DNA of 64,000 nucleotides from FEN-1297 sp964498065 (GTDB taxonomy: Bacteria > Bacteroidota > Ignavibacteria > Ignavibacteriales > Ignavibacteriaceae): assembly GCA_964498065.1 (NCBI GenBank), contig CAZCFZ010000020.1:1-64000 (forward strand), written 5' to 3'. Below the pieces are notes generated by a model, which saw only the letters and a program-made list of their open reading frames with translations, made no database searches and was not told the origin of the DNA. Shown here piece after piece: positions 1-9,847 of this stretch (positions are counted from its first letter, which is position 1; every line of letters begins with the position of its first letter). Both the position numbers and the translations under genes were made by a program.

Positions 1-152
1 AAATTAAATCAGATGTTGCTTAACTTTGTGTATACTTTTTAGGGTACAGATCAATATCCAATTTAATACCTCGATAAATAATTAACTTGTTGGAGTTGAT
101 ATTTTGTGGAATAACTTATAAATACTGAGTAATTCATAACTATTATTTTGTT

Positions 153-1169
153 TTATGTTGAATGTTTTTCTATTAAAATTTTGAAAGCAGTGATTATTTC
201 TTCTATATTTTCCGAATCTATTATATCAACAGCGCAGCAAGGACCATTATAGAACTTTTGTACTGATGCTGATAACGGTATGATCGTATGATGTTTAATA
301 ATATTCCGAATTTCTTCTTCCGGCAGCATTAAGACTACTCTGATTTTCTTCCTACGGAATTTGTAAAATGCTATATTTCTTAAAAATGAAACCGATAGAT
401 AGTATCGTTGTGGATTAAATACTATTTCCTCATTAATCAATAATATTTCTGATTTAATTTTAAGATATGCTTCTTTTGCAGCTTGAGAAGTTTGGTTAAG
501 TTTTTCTTCCTCAGTTAAATAGAATACTTTGTCAGAACGTTTTAAGGTTGTTGTTTCTGCATCGCCATATTGAATGTCGTTGAAATCCGGATGAACAGAA
601 TATATAACGTCGTCTTTATGTTTGAACTTTTTCACAATAACTAAGCTTACCATTGAACCCCAGGTATCAGTATAGGTTTCCATTATTTCAGGGAGTTCTT
701 CTTTTTCACCATCTATAATAAGTAAAATATTATGGCTGTTTTCTATTAAATCTTTCAGGAATTTATAAATCTCGGGTGATTTTATAAGAGATTTTAAACT
801 GCGTTTGTATTCAGGGCTTGAATTTATAATTGTAAAGATTTTTTCTACAAGTTCTGAAATGCTTTGAGAGTTTTTGAAAAAAGAGAAAAATTTTGTTAGT
901 TGTGGAAAAATGTGCTTATAAAAATCGTGGCTGGCTAATTCTACTTCAACAATGTAAAACTCCGGATTATCTATATCTGAAAGGTCTATTAAAAATCCAT
1001 CCGGGATAGTCCCGCCAAGAAATTTGGAATCTATTTTCTTTTTGGTTTCAATGAATATGGAGGAGTTTCCAAAAAAGAGTTTAGAATTTTCTACAATAAT
1101 ATTTTCAAATTCTGATTCAGATTTGAATTGCTGCTCTGAAAGTTTTTTGTTTTGATAGTAGAGTACCAT
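153..1169 (-). CDS. Nuclease-like protein at the end of the type I RM operon (PD-(D/E)XK-like N-terminus, DUF5655-like C-terminus)
   Basis: The 338-residue protein has no signal peptide or membrane segment. Residues about 20-85 look like a PD-(D/E)XK nuclease fold: an E..F...IVENS helix, then 'PDGFLI' followed by 'YIVEVELA', the usual order of the catalytic Asp and Glu-x-Glu. The terminal Lys of the motif is not obvious, so activity is uncertain. The last 85 residues, rich in alternating strands and ending in a helix, resemble DUF5655 domains found in nuclease-like and restriction-associated proteins. It starts 14 bases after the hsdR stop on the same strand, so it is probably the last gene of the hsd operon. 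It may be an accessory nuclease or a repair factor for cleaved DNA. I am confident that it is a real gene and only moderately confident about the domains. Confidence 0.6.
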   Translation of the reverse strand: MVLYYQNKKLSEQQFKSESEFENIIVENSKLFFGNSSIFIETKKKIDSKFLGGTIPDGFLIDLSDIDNPEFYIVEVELASHDFYKHIFPQLTKFFSFFKNSQSISELVEKIFTIINSSPEYKRSLKSLIKSPEIYKFLKDLIENSHNILLIIDGEKEELPEIMETYTDTWGSMVSLVIVKKFKHKDDVIYSVHPDFNDIQYGDAETTTLKRSDKVFYLTEEEKLNQTSQAAKEAYLKIKSEILLINEEIVFNPQRYYLSVSFLRNIAFYKFRRKKIRVVLMLPEEEIRNIIKHHTIIPLSASVQKFYNGPCCAVDIIDSENIEEIITAFKILIEKHST

Positions 1170-1183
1170 TAGATTACCATAAT

Positions 1184-4100
1184 TTAATGATTAGGATTTA
1201 AACCAGTATCAGGTTTATTATATGTAACCATAAATATCATATCTGATAACCATTTTTTGAAATGTGGGTTATCGCTGAATTGTCTAAATAATTCTGTATT
1301 GTCTGCTAAAATATCTGTCATTACTCGCTGTAATGCTTTATCGTGTTCTATTCTTGCTGTTGCTTTATCAGCATTTACTCTGGCATTATTATAAGCTTCA
1401 TCTGCAGCTACTTTACGAGGGATTTCTTCAGTTATTACTTGTCGAACTTTATCTCCATCTTTCCACTCAATATTCCCGAAATTTTCATTGAAGGATTTTA
1501 TAATATTACTCAACAAATCCAATTCAGGTTCAGGTTTCATACCGCCACCCGATGTTGGAACTGGTTCTATCTCTCCATCGATGTCAGGCAAAACAAGATA
1601 TATGCTTGCTTTTACTTCAACTCTGTAGCTGTCCATATCAATTGTTTCGAGTATTCCTTTCGACAAATCTTCTTCGACAGGGGCAGGAAGTTTAGGTATT
1701 AAGAAATTCAAAAAGATTGAAAGCTTTTCCCAGGATGCATTAGTGTAGGGTAAGATAGTTGATAAGAAATTATAAGTCCTTACAAATGCTTTTGCTTTTC
1801 CTTTAAAATCTACTTGTCCATCTTCATCTAACTCACTTGTATAAATTGCAACACAAGAATCTAATATCGGGTCTAATCTTTCTCTTTCAGCGCCGGTTAA
1901 ATAAAGCTCCACAAAATTTTCAACATTGCTTTGATTATAAACTTGATATCCTTCAATGTCTGATTTCAAATCGTGTAATTTATTTGGATCGGTTTCTCTG
2001 CTTAAAATTGTAGTTCTATAATAAGGTTCAAATGCTTTTTGAATGATGTCAGTGTCATTCATAAAATCCAGAACGAAAGTATCGTGTTTCTTTGGATGTG
2101 CCCGATTTAATCGTGATAAAGTTTGTACAGCTTTTACTCCAGCTAATTGTTTATCAACATACATTGTGTGAAGCAGCGGTTCATCATAACCGGTTTGAAA
2201 TTTATCAGCAACAATTAAAAATCTATAAGGGTCTTCAATAATTTTATCAGAAATATCATTACTTGGAAATTTATTAAGCTTTGCTTCAGTTAGTTTTTCA
2301 CCATTATATTCGTGTTCACCGGAGAAGGCTACTATTGCTTTGTATGGACTTCTCCTTTCCCGCAAATATGTTACAAATGCGTGATAGTATTGAATAGCGC
2401 GATGAATGCCGCTCGTTATTACCATCGCTCTTGCTTTCCCATCAATTTTTCTACGAGCAATAACTTGTTCGTGAAAATGATCTATCATTATTTCTGCTTT
2501 TAATTGAATTGCGTGATCGTGCGATTCAACATATCTTCTTAATTTCTTTTGTGCTCGTTTAGTATCGAATGTGGGGTCTTCTTCAATTGTTTTGCTTAGA
2601 TGATACCAGCTATTGACCGGAGTGTAATTCTTAAGAACATCAAGAACAAAACCTTCTTGAATAGCTTGTTTCATTGTATATGAATGAAAAGGTTTATGTT
2701 TAGTTGCATCACCTTCGGGATAAGGAATGCCAAACATTTCAAGCGTTTTATTTTTGGGTGTTGCAGTGAAAGCAAAATAGCTTGCATTAGTAAGCATTTT
2801 ACGAGCTTCCATTATTCGATTGATTTTATCTTCGAAAGTCTCATCGTCTTCTTCTTCACCTTTTTCTGAAAGAGCAATATTCATTTTCGCTGATGTACGC
2901 CCACCTTGGCTTGAGTGTGCTTCATCTATTATTATTGCAAACTTTCTATTGCGGTGTTCACTTCCAAGTTCCTCAAGGATAAAAGGAAACTTTTGAACGG
3001 TAGAAATAATTATTTTCTTGCCTTCACGAATAAATTTTCTTAACTGCTGTGAGCCTTGTGTAACACCACCAACAACCGCAGAAACTTGGGCGAACCTCTT
3101 TATGTTATCCCGAATTTGTTTGTCAAGAATTTTTCTGTCAGTAACTACAATTACTGAATCGAATATTGGTTTGTCATCTTTTTTTAATTCTATTAATTGA
3201 TGAGACACCCAGGAAATGGAATTACTTTTGCCGGAACCGGCTGAGTGCTGAATTAAATATTTTTGTCCAATACCAAATTGCTCAGAATCCTTTAATAATT
3301 TTTTTACAACATCAAGCTGATGATAACGCGGAAAGATTTGAACTTTCTTTTTCTTCCCGGTCTTTTCATCTTTTTCTTCAACTATTTGAGCATAGTTTTC
3401 AATGATATTTGTTAAGCTTAAGGGCTTTAGAATTTCTTTCCATAAATAATCTGTTTCAATTCCATCCGGATTAGGCGGGTTACCGGCTCCATCATTATAA
3501 CCTATATTGAAGGGAAGAAACCAGCTTTCTCTGCCTTTAAGGTGAGTGCACATCATTACTTGATGATCATCTACAGCGAAATGAACTATACAGCGTCCAA
3601 ATTGAAATAGAAGTTCTTTAGGATCACGATCTCTTTTATATTGATTAACAGCATCATTAACAGTCTGCTTTGTAAGTTTATTCTTCAACTCAAAAGTAAT
3701 TATTGGTAATCCGTTTATAAAAATTGTCAAATCCAATGCAAGCTTAGTTTCATCTTTGCTGTAACGAAGCTGACGGGTAACGCTGAATATATTTTTAGCA
3801 AATCTTTCTTTTGCGGTTTCATTACCAGGAGTGGGGGTTCCATAGAAAAATTCAATTGAATGTGGACCATGATGAATACCTCTTCTTAATACATCAATAA
3901 CACCACGTTTTGCAATTTCTGCTTGCAAGCGGTGAAGAAATTTTTCACGTGCTAATCCTTCAAACTCAAGATTTAATTCATTATAGATCTTGAGTTGTGT
4001 GGTTTTTATAAATTGTAATAAGTATTGAATATCAACAGCGTGATCTCTATCGTAATTATAAGAATTTCCTTCAACATAGTTGGGAATAATAATTTCATTC

Positions 4101-4189
4101 AGGTAGGGTTCGGAAACTTTTGAGTTAGATGTTAATTGTGAAATTATTAATGTTTCCAAACCTTTTTCAGATGTATCTGTGTATGCCAT
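1184..4189 (-). CDS. hsdR: Type I restriction enzyme, R (motor/nuclease) subunit
   Basis: HsdR cuts unmodified DNA after ATP-driven translocation, in complex with HsdM and HsdS. The 1001-residue length is normal for the family. The N-terminal nuclease domain shows the PD-(D/E)XK signature around residues 145-165 ('FELKNK' after 'DLTIFINGLP'). The SF2 motor follows: Walker A 'SAGSGKS' near residue 319, DEAH box 'IIDEAHSS' near 423, motif III 'FTATP', and the late helicase motif 'QTLSRLNRAHP'. A helical C-terminal region for M/S contact follows. The ATG lies 3 bases after the stop of the Doc-like gene, so translation is probably coupled. All motifs are intact, so the enzyme should be functional. 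Confidence 0.96.
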   Translation of the reverse strand: MAYTDTSEKGLETLIISQLTSNSKVSEPYLNEIIIPNYVEGNSYNYDRDHAVDIQYLLQFIKTTQLKIYNELNLEFEGLAREKFLHRLQAEIAKRGVIDVLRRGIHHGPHSIEFFYGTPTPGNETAKERFAKNIFSVTRQLRYSKDETKLALDLTIFINGLPIITFELKNKLTKQTVNDAVNQYKRDRDPKELLFQFGRCIVHFAVDDHQVMMCTHLKGRESWFLPFNIGYNDGAGNPPNPDGIETDYLWKEILKPLSLTNIIENYAQIVEEKDEKTGKKKKVQIFPRYHQLDVVKKLLKDSEQFGIGQKYLIQHSAGSGKSNSISWVSHQLIELKKDDKPIFDSVIVVTDRKILDKQIRDNIKRFAQVSAVVGGVTQGSQQLRKFIREGKKIIISTVQKFPFILEELGSEHRNRKFAIIIDEAHSSQGGRTSAKMNIALSEKGEEEDDETFEDKINRIMEARKMLTNASYFAFTATPKNKTLEMFGIPYPEGDATKHKPFHSYTMKQAIQEGFVLDVLKNYTPVNSWYHLSKTIEEDPTFDTKRAQKKLRRYVESHDHAIQLKAEIMIDHFHEQVIARRKIDGKARAMVITSGIHRAIQYYHAFVTYLRERRSPYKAIVAFSGEHEYNGEKLTEAKLNKFPSNDISDKIIEDPYRFLIVADKFQTGYDEPLLHTMYVDKQLAGVKAVQTLSRLNRAHPKKHDTFVLDFMNDTDIIQKAFEPYYRTTILSRETDPNKLHDLKSDIEGYQVYNQSNVENFVELYLTGAERERLDPILDSCVAIYTSELDEDGQVDFKGKAKAFVRTYNFLSTILPYTNASWEKLSIFLNFLIPKLPAPVEEDLSKGILETIDMDSYRVEVKASIYLVLPDIDGEIEPVPTSGGGMKPEPELDLLSNIIKSFNENFGNIEWKDGDKVRQVITEEIPRKVAADEAYNNARVNADKATARIEHDKALQRVMTDILADNTELFRQFSDNPHFKKWLSDMIFMVTYNKPDTGLNPNH

Positions 4190-4192
4190 AAT

Positions 4193-4627
4193 TTATTCAT
4201 CACTGTTTATTGCGTTCAGAATTTTAAGCCTCAATTCTTCCGAATATTCAGGTTCATACAGAATGGAAATAATGATTTCGAGTAATAAATCTTTGTCGAT
4301 TTTACCGGCTGCAAGATGATAGCTAATATTTTCCATTTCTTGAATGAACTTAGGAACAATAAATACATAGCCATTCACAAGCAGAAATTGAGCCCCAACG
4401 GAAATAGCTATTCTTTTATTACCATCTTCAAAACAATGAAATTTATTTGCGCAAAAAACCAGGTGGTTTAATTTCGCCTCGAAGGTCGGATAATAATCAT
4501 CATTTTGAATATGCTGCAAAACACTTTCAAGCTTTCCTATATCAAGAATACCATTTGAACCGCCACCGCTTACTTTCACGGTCAACTTGTGAGTTTCAAC
4601 CACTTCTTCTATGGTTAAATATATCAC
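4193..4627 (-). CDS. doc: Doc/Fic-family toxin inside the RM operon
   Basis: The 144-residue protein carries the Fic/Doc catalytic loop HCFEDGNKR (residues 64-72). The Lys in the NKR part is as in phage P1 Doc, which phosphorylates EF-Tu. The Gly before Asn is as in classical Fic AMP-transferases, so the reaction (kinase or AMPylation) cannot be decided from sequence. The upstream 'KVSGGGSNGILDIGKLESVL' segment is typical of Doc-type proteins. The start is GTG, directly abutting the TAA of the preceding gene. No small Phd-type antitoxin is visible, so the preceding DNA-binding-type protein is the natural candidate for control. Lying between hsdS and hsdR, it could act as a back-up that arrests growth if restriction is disturbed. 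That role is inference. Confidence 0.85.
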   Translation of the reverse strand: MIYLTIEEVVETHKLTVKVSGGGSNGILDIGKLESVLQHIQNDDYYPTFEAKLNHLVFCANKFHCFEDGNKRIAISVGAQFLLVNGYVFIVPKFIQEMENISYHLAAGKIDKDLLLEIIISILYEPEYSEELRLKILNAINSDE

Positions 4628-5647
4628 TTATTCCCGTCCCTTTAATCTTTTAAAGACATCTCTCATTTCTTCAAGACGTTCAGCAAGGTCTTTGCTCTTT
4701 TCGCCAAGGAATTTCTCAAAATCCTTTTGTGGAATTGCGCTTATATATTCTTTAAGCCGGATATGAAGAGCATCCCTAAAGCCAAGATCACGCGAAGCCA
4801 TTTTAGTCCTTACATCTTGAATTTGCGGCACCCACAAGCGATGCTTTTCAAAATTTGAATATAACAAATCAACTTCTACCGGCTTTAATTTTCTGCCAAG
4901 TTTTTGGAATTCTTTTTTTAATTCTTCAGCAAATCCCACCTCAAAACTTGAAATAATAAGCAGTACTTCGCTGTACATAGTATCGCGTACATTTTCTTTT
5001 TGATGAAGTTTTAAGACTTGCCGGTATTCTTGAGCATTTTCATTAAAAATGCTTCTATAAATTTTGTCAGTATAAATAGGATATTTAGCTTTACCCATAT
5101 CAACATAATCACGTAAAGCATCGGTAAATTCACGTCTGTAATCTTCGCCACGTAAGTAGTTGACTATAAAATCTTCGTCCCGCTGATTTATATATTTTGT
5201 GCCACCGCCAGTTTTTTTATTAATTGTATCTATCACAATATCGAGCATTACGCCACGAAGCACTCTTGCTTTTTCGCTTTCGATTAAAAGCATTGCTAAG
5301 TTTAAGAAAGAGCGGTAGTTGAATACTCCCAATTGAGGTGTTGAGTTAACGACATTGATGTCGTTAACATTTCTCGATTTTATAGTTAACTTAAAGTTTT
5401 GCAAGCGTTTACCACGTAGGACATCATAACCGTTTTGAGATAATTCCGCGGAATATTTTTCTAAATAACGATCGATAGTACGGGGGTCTACTTCAAAAAA
5501 AGTAGAAACTTGATCTTTTATGAATTTGTATTCACCTTCGAATAGAATACCTTCCAAACCAACTTCACGCCGGATTTCTTCCAGAGCATACTGATTGTTG
5601 AGAATATTTTGTCGATCTATTTGTGAGTTTGTTAAATCTTTGGACAT
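4628..5647 (-). CDS. RM-operon accessory protein, DNA-binding type (unknown function)
   Basis: I do not recognise a named family with certainty. The 339-residue soluble protein has an N-terminal helical segment with a possible helix-turn-helix (residues about 25-70: 'FFEVDPRTIDRYLEKYSAEL'). A central block follows with 'NYRSFLNLAMLLIESEKARVLR', a pattern I associate with proteins annotated as DNA-binding in type I RM operons of Bacteroidota. The last 120 residues are charged and helical. It begins 10 bases after hsdS and ends exactly where the GTG of the Doc-like gene begins. The tight coupling makes it a plausible antitoxin or regulator of the toxin. It could alternatively be a modulator of HsdR. 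The gene is certain; the function is not. Confidence 0.6.
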   Translation of the reverse strand: MSKDLTNSQIDRQNILNNQYALEEIRREVGLEGILFEGEYKFIKDQVSTFFEVDPRTIDRYLEKYSAELSQNGYDVLRGKRLQNFKLTIKSRNVNDINVVNSTPQLGVFNYRSFLNLAMLLIESEKARVLRGVMLDIVIDTINKKTGGGTKYINQRDEDFIVNYLRGEDYRREFTDALRDYVDMGKAKYPIYTDKIYRSIFNENAQEYRQVLKLHQKENVRDTMYSEVLLIISSFEVGFAEELKKEFQKLGRKLKPVEVDLLYSNFEKHRLWVPQIQDVRTKMASRDLGFRDALHIRLKEYISAIPQKDFEKFLGEKSKDLAERLEEMRDVFKRLKGRE

Positions 5648-5657
5648 ATATTACCAT

Positions 5658-7541
5658 TTACTGTTTTATAGGTACAATATTTTTTACTTTCATCCAATTT
5701 AATGCTTTTAACCAGCGTTCCTTTGGAATCCTTTTCTTTGATTCGTGCCAATTATTTAATACTTCATTAACAATTTCATCATCAGTAATATTTGAGTTAA
5801 TCTTCGTTAAATCTTCCCAGGCAGAATATAATGTTGCTACTATTTCACATTGAATAGTTTTAGCTGTTCTAAATGTATTTATAATAGAATGGATAATATG
5901 TTTTTCATTTAAATAATATTTATCAAACCACGAATGATATTCATTTACTTTCTCAAGAGGCTTATATCCTTTGCCTTTATCTTTTTTTATTGTTTTAAAC
6001 CAGCTATGTTCTTTTAATTGTTTTTCAATAGATCTTATTGCTTGACTATCATAAGGACCAGCAGCTTGACGATGATAATTAGTACCCAAATCAAGCTTTG
6101 ATAATCTTTCAGCTAAGAAGATTAACTTTACTAATTTAACTCTGCCAAATGTTGGTTCCTTATATAGTTCGTTAATAATCTCTGCAGCCATAACTGTACG
6201 AGCAAAATATGGGTTTTTCGGTGTTCTTATTTCATAAATATTTGCAGTCAATTTTAATTCCCCGGTTACTGCTTCTGCGATCAAGGAATTTTTATATTCA
6301 TTTATTAAATCAATCTGGTGTTGTAAAGACGAAATACGCTGATCAATTGATCTACTTTTTTCTTCAATAAGAGATACAATTCCTTTTTGTTCAATTAAGC
6401 TGGGAATTAAAACTTTTGCATCTTTTATAGTCAGTTGACTTAAACCATATCTTGTAATACCGTTTGCACGAATAGCAAATTGTTTATTGAAATCAACTGA
6501 CTTAAATAAGTAAAATAAGAACCTTGGGATTATGAGTTCCGATTTGCATCTTATAATTGCCAAATGATAACCACATATAACATCTTTTAGAGTTTCAATA
6601 ACTATTGCCGGCTTGGCAATATCTTCATAAGTTTCTGAATCTTTAGTAATAATTATATCATCCATTTTTATGCTAAATTTTTCTATTTCAAGTTCAGAAG
6701 CAGATGCTTTCATAAAATCAATAGAAGAATTAATAAAATCATTTTTATAAACATCTACATAATTACATAAATAAATTTTTTGTTCTTCTTCAAGTGAATG
6801 TTTATCAACATTACTAAATATTACTTCAGATAAGAACTTTAACTTTCTAACTTCCCAACTTTTTGGTATCGCACCAATATATTTATCATCGCTATCTTTT
6901 AACTTAATATTTGGACCAATTCCCTTTGTAACAGCTTTATTTATTATTGAAGATTTTTGTTCCTTAAGAAGTTCTATAAGTTTATGTTTTGTGGATATAT
7001 ACATATTAATGTCGGCAACTTTTTCATCAAGGAATTTTACAATTGCGTCTTGTTCTGAGCGGGGCGGGAGTGGCAATATAAGATTTCCGAAATCAGTATA
7101 ACGAAAATCTGTAGAACGTTCACGAATTCCTTTTGCAAGTGATTGGATGTATTTTGAAAGTGCTAAATGCCTTAGTAAAAAAGCATAGAAAAATGGATTT
7201 ACATTTAACTGAGGAATACAAACAATATAAACGGGGGTAGATTTACCATTTGAATCTGAAACACCAATTGCCCCGGCAAAACCATCCATTGAATGAATGA
7301 CCAAATCTCCTTTTTGTACGCCTTGATAACCAATTTCTTTGATAGACTCAGTAAAGCCCTCTAACCTACGATTTTTTCTTAAAGTAACTTGTCCGTCTCT
7401 GAAAGCTGTAACAACTTCAGCCTTATCATCAAAATCGCGTTGTATTTTTTTAAACAACAATTTCCCTCTTTTGATTTCCCAGTTTGAAGGAATTTCATTA
7501 AGCCAAGGAAGTTTTAATGTTATTTTTTTTAATGAATTCAA
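5658..7541 (-). CDS. hsdS: Type I RM specificity subunit with an extra C-terminal domain
   Basis: HsdS recognises the bipartite target for the HsdM/HsdR complex. Two target-recognition domains are visible, residues about 10-185 and 215-390. Each starts with a 'IPxxWEIKR / IPKSWEVRK' strand and is followed by a conserved helix ('PPRSEQDAIVKFLDEKVADI' and 'SLIEQKGIVSLIEEKSRSID'). A normal HsdS would end near residue 430 after 'SLIAEAVTGELKL'. This one continues for about 190 residues with 'GRVKLVKLIFLAERL' and, further on, 'AAGPYD', a spacing reminiscent of Panacea (DUF4065) domains. It is followed by a charged helical tail. The gene sits 3 bases after hsdM. The HsdS call is firm; the identity of the added domain is inference. 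Confidence 0.92.
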   Translation of the reverse strand: MNSLKKITLKLPWLNEIPSNWEIKRGKLLFKKIQRDFDDKAEVVTAFRDGQVTLRKNRRLEGFTESIKEIGYQGVQKGDLVIHSMDGFAGAIGVSDSNGKSTPVYIVCIPQLNVNPFFYAFLLRHLALSKYIQSLAKGIRERSTDFRYTDFGNLILPLPPRSEQDAIVKFLDEKVADINMYISTKHKLIELLKEQKSSIINKAVTKGIGPNIKLKDSDDKYIGAIPKSWEVRKLKFLSEVIFSNVDKHSLEEEQKIYLCNYVDVYKNDFINSSIDFMKASASELEIEKFSIKMDDIIITKDSETYEDIAKPAIVIETLKDVICGYHLAIIRCKSELIIPRFLFYLFKSVDFNKQFAIRANGITRYGLSQLTIKDAKVLIPSLIEQKGIVSLIEEKSRSIDQRISSLQHQIDLINEYKNSLIAEAVTGELKLTANIYEIRTPKNPYFARTVMAAEIINELYKEPTFGRVKLVKLIFLAERLSKLDLGTNYHRQAAGPYDSQAIRSIEKQLKEHSWFKTIKKDKGKGYKPLEKVNEYHSWFDKYYLNEKHIIHSIINTFRTAKTIQCEIVATLYSAWEDLTKINSNITDDEIVNEVLNNWHESKKRIPKERWLKALNWMKVKNIVPIKQ

Positions 7542-7544
7542 TTC

Positions 7545-9626
7545 TTATCCAATTATTTTCTTCAAAAGCCCTTCGGTTTCTTTTTCAAGTTCAATTATTT
7601 CATTAGAAATTTCTTTGACATCTCTTAAAGGCTCATATTTATAAAAATATCTTGTGAAAGGAATTTCATAACCGATAGTGGTTTTGCTTTCGTCAATCCA
7701 GGCATCACTAACATAGGGCAAAACTTCTCTTTCAAAGAAAACTTTTATTCCGCCTTCTTCTAAAAGCGGCACTTGCTCTGTGTCCCTTAACTCTGTGTCG
7801 GGTTCATATTCAACTGTTTCATCCTTGTTAATTTTTTTAATTACAGGTTCCGCTTCTTCGTCTTTTACAGCTAATTCTTGCTTTAAGAGTTTTTCTCTTT
7901 TTGCATTATATTTTACATTATTCTCATCAAAATCATTTTTGACTATTTCAATAAATTTGTTGAAATCTGTAAAAGGGCCTTCGCCTTTACTTTCGGCAAT
8001 TCTTTCGATGGAATTATAAACAGATTCTTCACCCGCTTCCAAACATTTCTTCTTAAAAGCTTGAAGATTTTCTTTAGTGAGTTCTGTTTTTAATCTTAGT
8101 GGGCGCTCAACTGTAATTTTCCAATATCCGAATTCTTCATTTGGAAATATTATTGAATTTTCTCCACCTTCGGCGGACTCTTCAAATTTTAGAAAAGTCT
8201 CAGTGATTTGTTTTATATGTTCATCCGTAAGTTCACAATTTTTTTGTCCGAGATTCTTTCTTAGTTTGCTAAACCAATAGACCGCATTTATAAGCTGCAC
8301 CTTGCCTTTTCTATGCTCAGGTTTTTTATTTGTAACAATCCAGATATAAGTAGCAATACCGGTATTATAAAACATATTTAATGGAAGCGCTATAATAGCT
8401 TCAAGCCAGTCGTTTTCGATAATCCATCTACGGATATTTGATTCACCTTGCCCGGCATCTCCGGTAAACAAAGAAGAACCGTTATGCACTGTTGCAATTC
8501 TGCTTCCGAATGGAGAATCTTTTGCTGATTTCATCTTGCTAATCATATTAACAAGAAACATTAATTGTCCATCGCTGGAACGTGTAACAAGATTAAATTC
8601 ATTATCTCCATCGTGTTCAATTATAAAGCGCGGGTCTTGAATTTCTTTTTTATTGCTGCCGCATAAACGGTCAAGATCAGTTTTCCAACTTTTACCGTAA
8701 GGCGGATTTGCAAGCATAAAATGAAAATTGCTTGTTGGGAATGCATCTTGTGAAAGAGTTGAACCATATTTTATATTATCTGCTTGTTCACCTTCACCTT
8801 TAAGGATAAAATCGGCTTTACAAATTGCATAAGTTTCCGGACCAACTTCTTGCCCAAATAGATGTATTTGAACTTTCTTTTTATTTTCTTTGGCTATTTG
8901 AAGTAGAGTTTCCTCGGCAACGGTAAGCATCCCACCGGTTCCGCAGGCGCAATCGTAAACAAGATAAGTACTGTTTTTTATTTGATCGGCAACCGGGACT
9001 AAGACAAGGTTTGCCATCAATCGTATAACTTCTCTTGGTGTAAAGTGCTCCCCAGCTTCTTCATTGTTCTCTTCATTGAATTTTCTGATAAGTTCTTCAA
9101 AAACAAAACCCATACCGTGGTTATCAAGACCAGGTAGTTTGACTTCACTGTTTTCATCAAATACCGGATTAGGGCTTAAATTAATATCAGGACTAATAAA
9201 CTTTTCGATTAAATTTCCTAAAACATCAGCATCAGATAGCTTTCTAACTTGATTTCTAAAATCAAACTTCACTATAATTTCTTGAACATTTTTGCTGTAA
9301 TTATCAAGATAAGCTTCGAAATTTTGCCTAAGTTGTTTCGGATTGTCAAGTAAATTTTTTAGAGTAAATTTGGAAGAGTTATAAAAAGCTTGACCCGCAG
9401 CTTGTCTTAAGGCAAACTCTTGATCCATAATTTTAGCTTTATCAAGAGTTTCTTTTTGTTTTGAAACATCATCCTTAGTCGGTTCAAGAAGAACGTCTAA
9501 TCTGCGAATTACTGTCATAGGTAAAATTACATCACGATATTTTCCCCTTACATAAACATCACGTAATACGTCATCCGCAATGTTCCATATAAAACTAACT
9601 ATTCGATTTTGTTCGGTATGGTTCAT
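7545..9626 (-). CDS. hsdM: Type I RM modification subunit (N6-adenine DNA methyltransferase)
   Basis: The 693-residue protein methylates adenine in the HsdS-defined target to protect host DNA. The N-terminal helical HsdM domain ('IVSFIWNIADDVLRDVY') precedes the class I methyltransferase core. SAM-binding motif I is 'YDCACGTGG' near residue 227 and the catalytic motif IV is 'NPPYGKSWK' near 307. The phrase 'GEHFTPREVIRLMANL', characteristic of HsdM, lies between them. It is the first gene of the minus-strand operon hsdM, hsdS, accessory gene, doc, hsdR, nuclease-like gene, with gaps of 0-14 bases. The 221-base region upstream is shared with the divergent QueC-like module, so the two may be co-regulated. 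Confidence 0.96.
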   Translation of the reverse strand: MNHTEQNRIVSFIWNIADDVLRDVYVRGKYRDVILPMTVIRRLDVLLEPTKDDVSKQKETLDKAKIMDQEFALRQAAGQAFYNSSKFTLKNLLDNPKQLRQNFEAYLDNYSKNVQEIIVKFDFRNQVRKLSDADVLGNLIEKFISPDINLSPNPVFDENSEVKLPGLDNHGMGFVFEELIRKFNEENNEEAGEHFTPREVIRLMANLVLVPVADQIKNSTYLVYDCACGTGGMLTVAEETLLQIAKENKKKVQIHLFGQEVGPETYAICKADFILKGEGEQADNIKYGSTLSQDAFPTSNFHFMLANPPYGKSWKTDLDRLCGSNKKEIQDPRFIIEHDGDNEFNLVTRSSDGQLMFLVNMISKMKSAKDSPFGSRIATVHNGSSLFTGDAGQGESNIRRWIIENDWLEAIIALPLNMFYNTGIATYIWIVTNKKPEHRKGKVQLINAVYWFSKLRKNLGQKNCELTDEHIKQITETFLKFEESAEGGENSIIFPNEEFGYWKITVERPLRLKTELTKENLQAFKKKCLEAGEESVYNSIERIAESKGEGPFTDFNKFIEIVKNDFDENNVKYNAKREKLLKQELAVKDEEAEPVIKKINKDETVEYEPDTELRDTEQVPLLEEGGIKVFFEREVLPYVSDAWIDESKTTIGYEIPFTRYFYKYEPLRDVKEISNEIIELEKETEGLLKKIIG

Positions 9627-9847
9627 TAACTGTTAAAAGTTCCCTAAAATGTTCATTACAAAATAACACATTAGGACAATTATCGGAAGAAAAGAATTAA
9701 AAAATGCCAATTAAAGGTAAAGAAAGTTTGGAATTTAAAGTTGGGATTTTTAATTTGAAATATAAATGTGAAATAGTAGCAAAGAAGAACTCAGTATAAT
9801 GAAAAAGGAAAAACAAAAATTTTTATTCATTAGCTAACAGGGGATAA

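Noticed and set aside
1343..1702. Plus-strand frame opposite hsdR
   Set aside because: It is an antisense shadow of hsdR codons. Its content is low-complexity and there is no ribosome-binding site.
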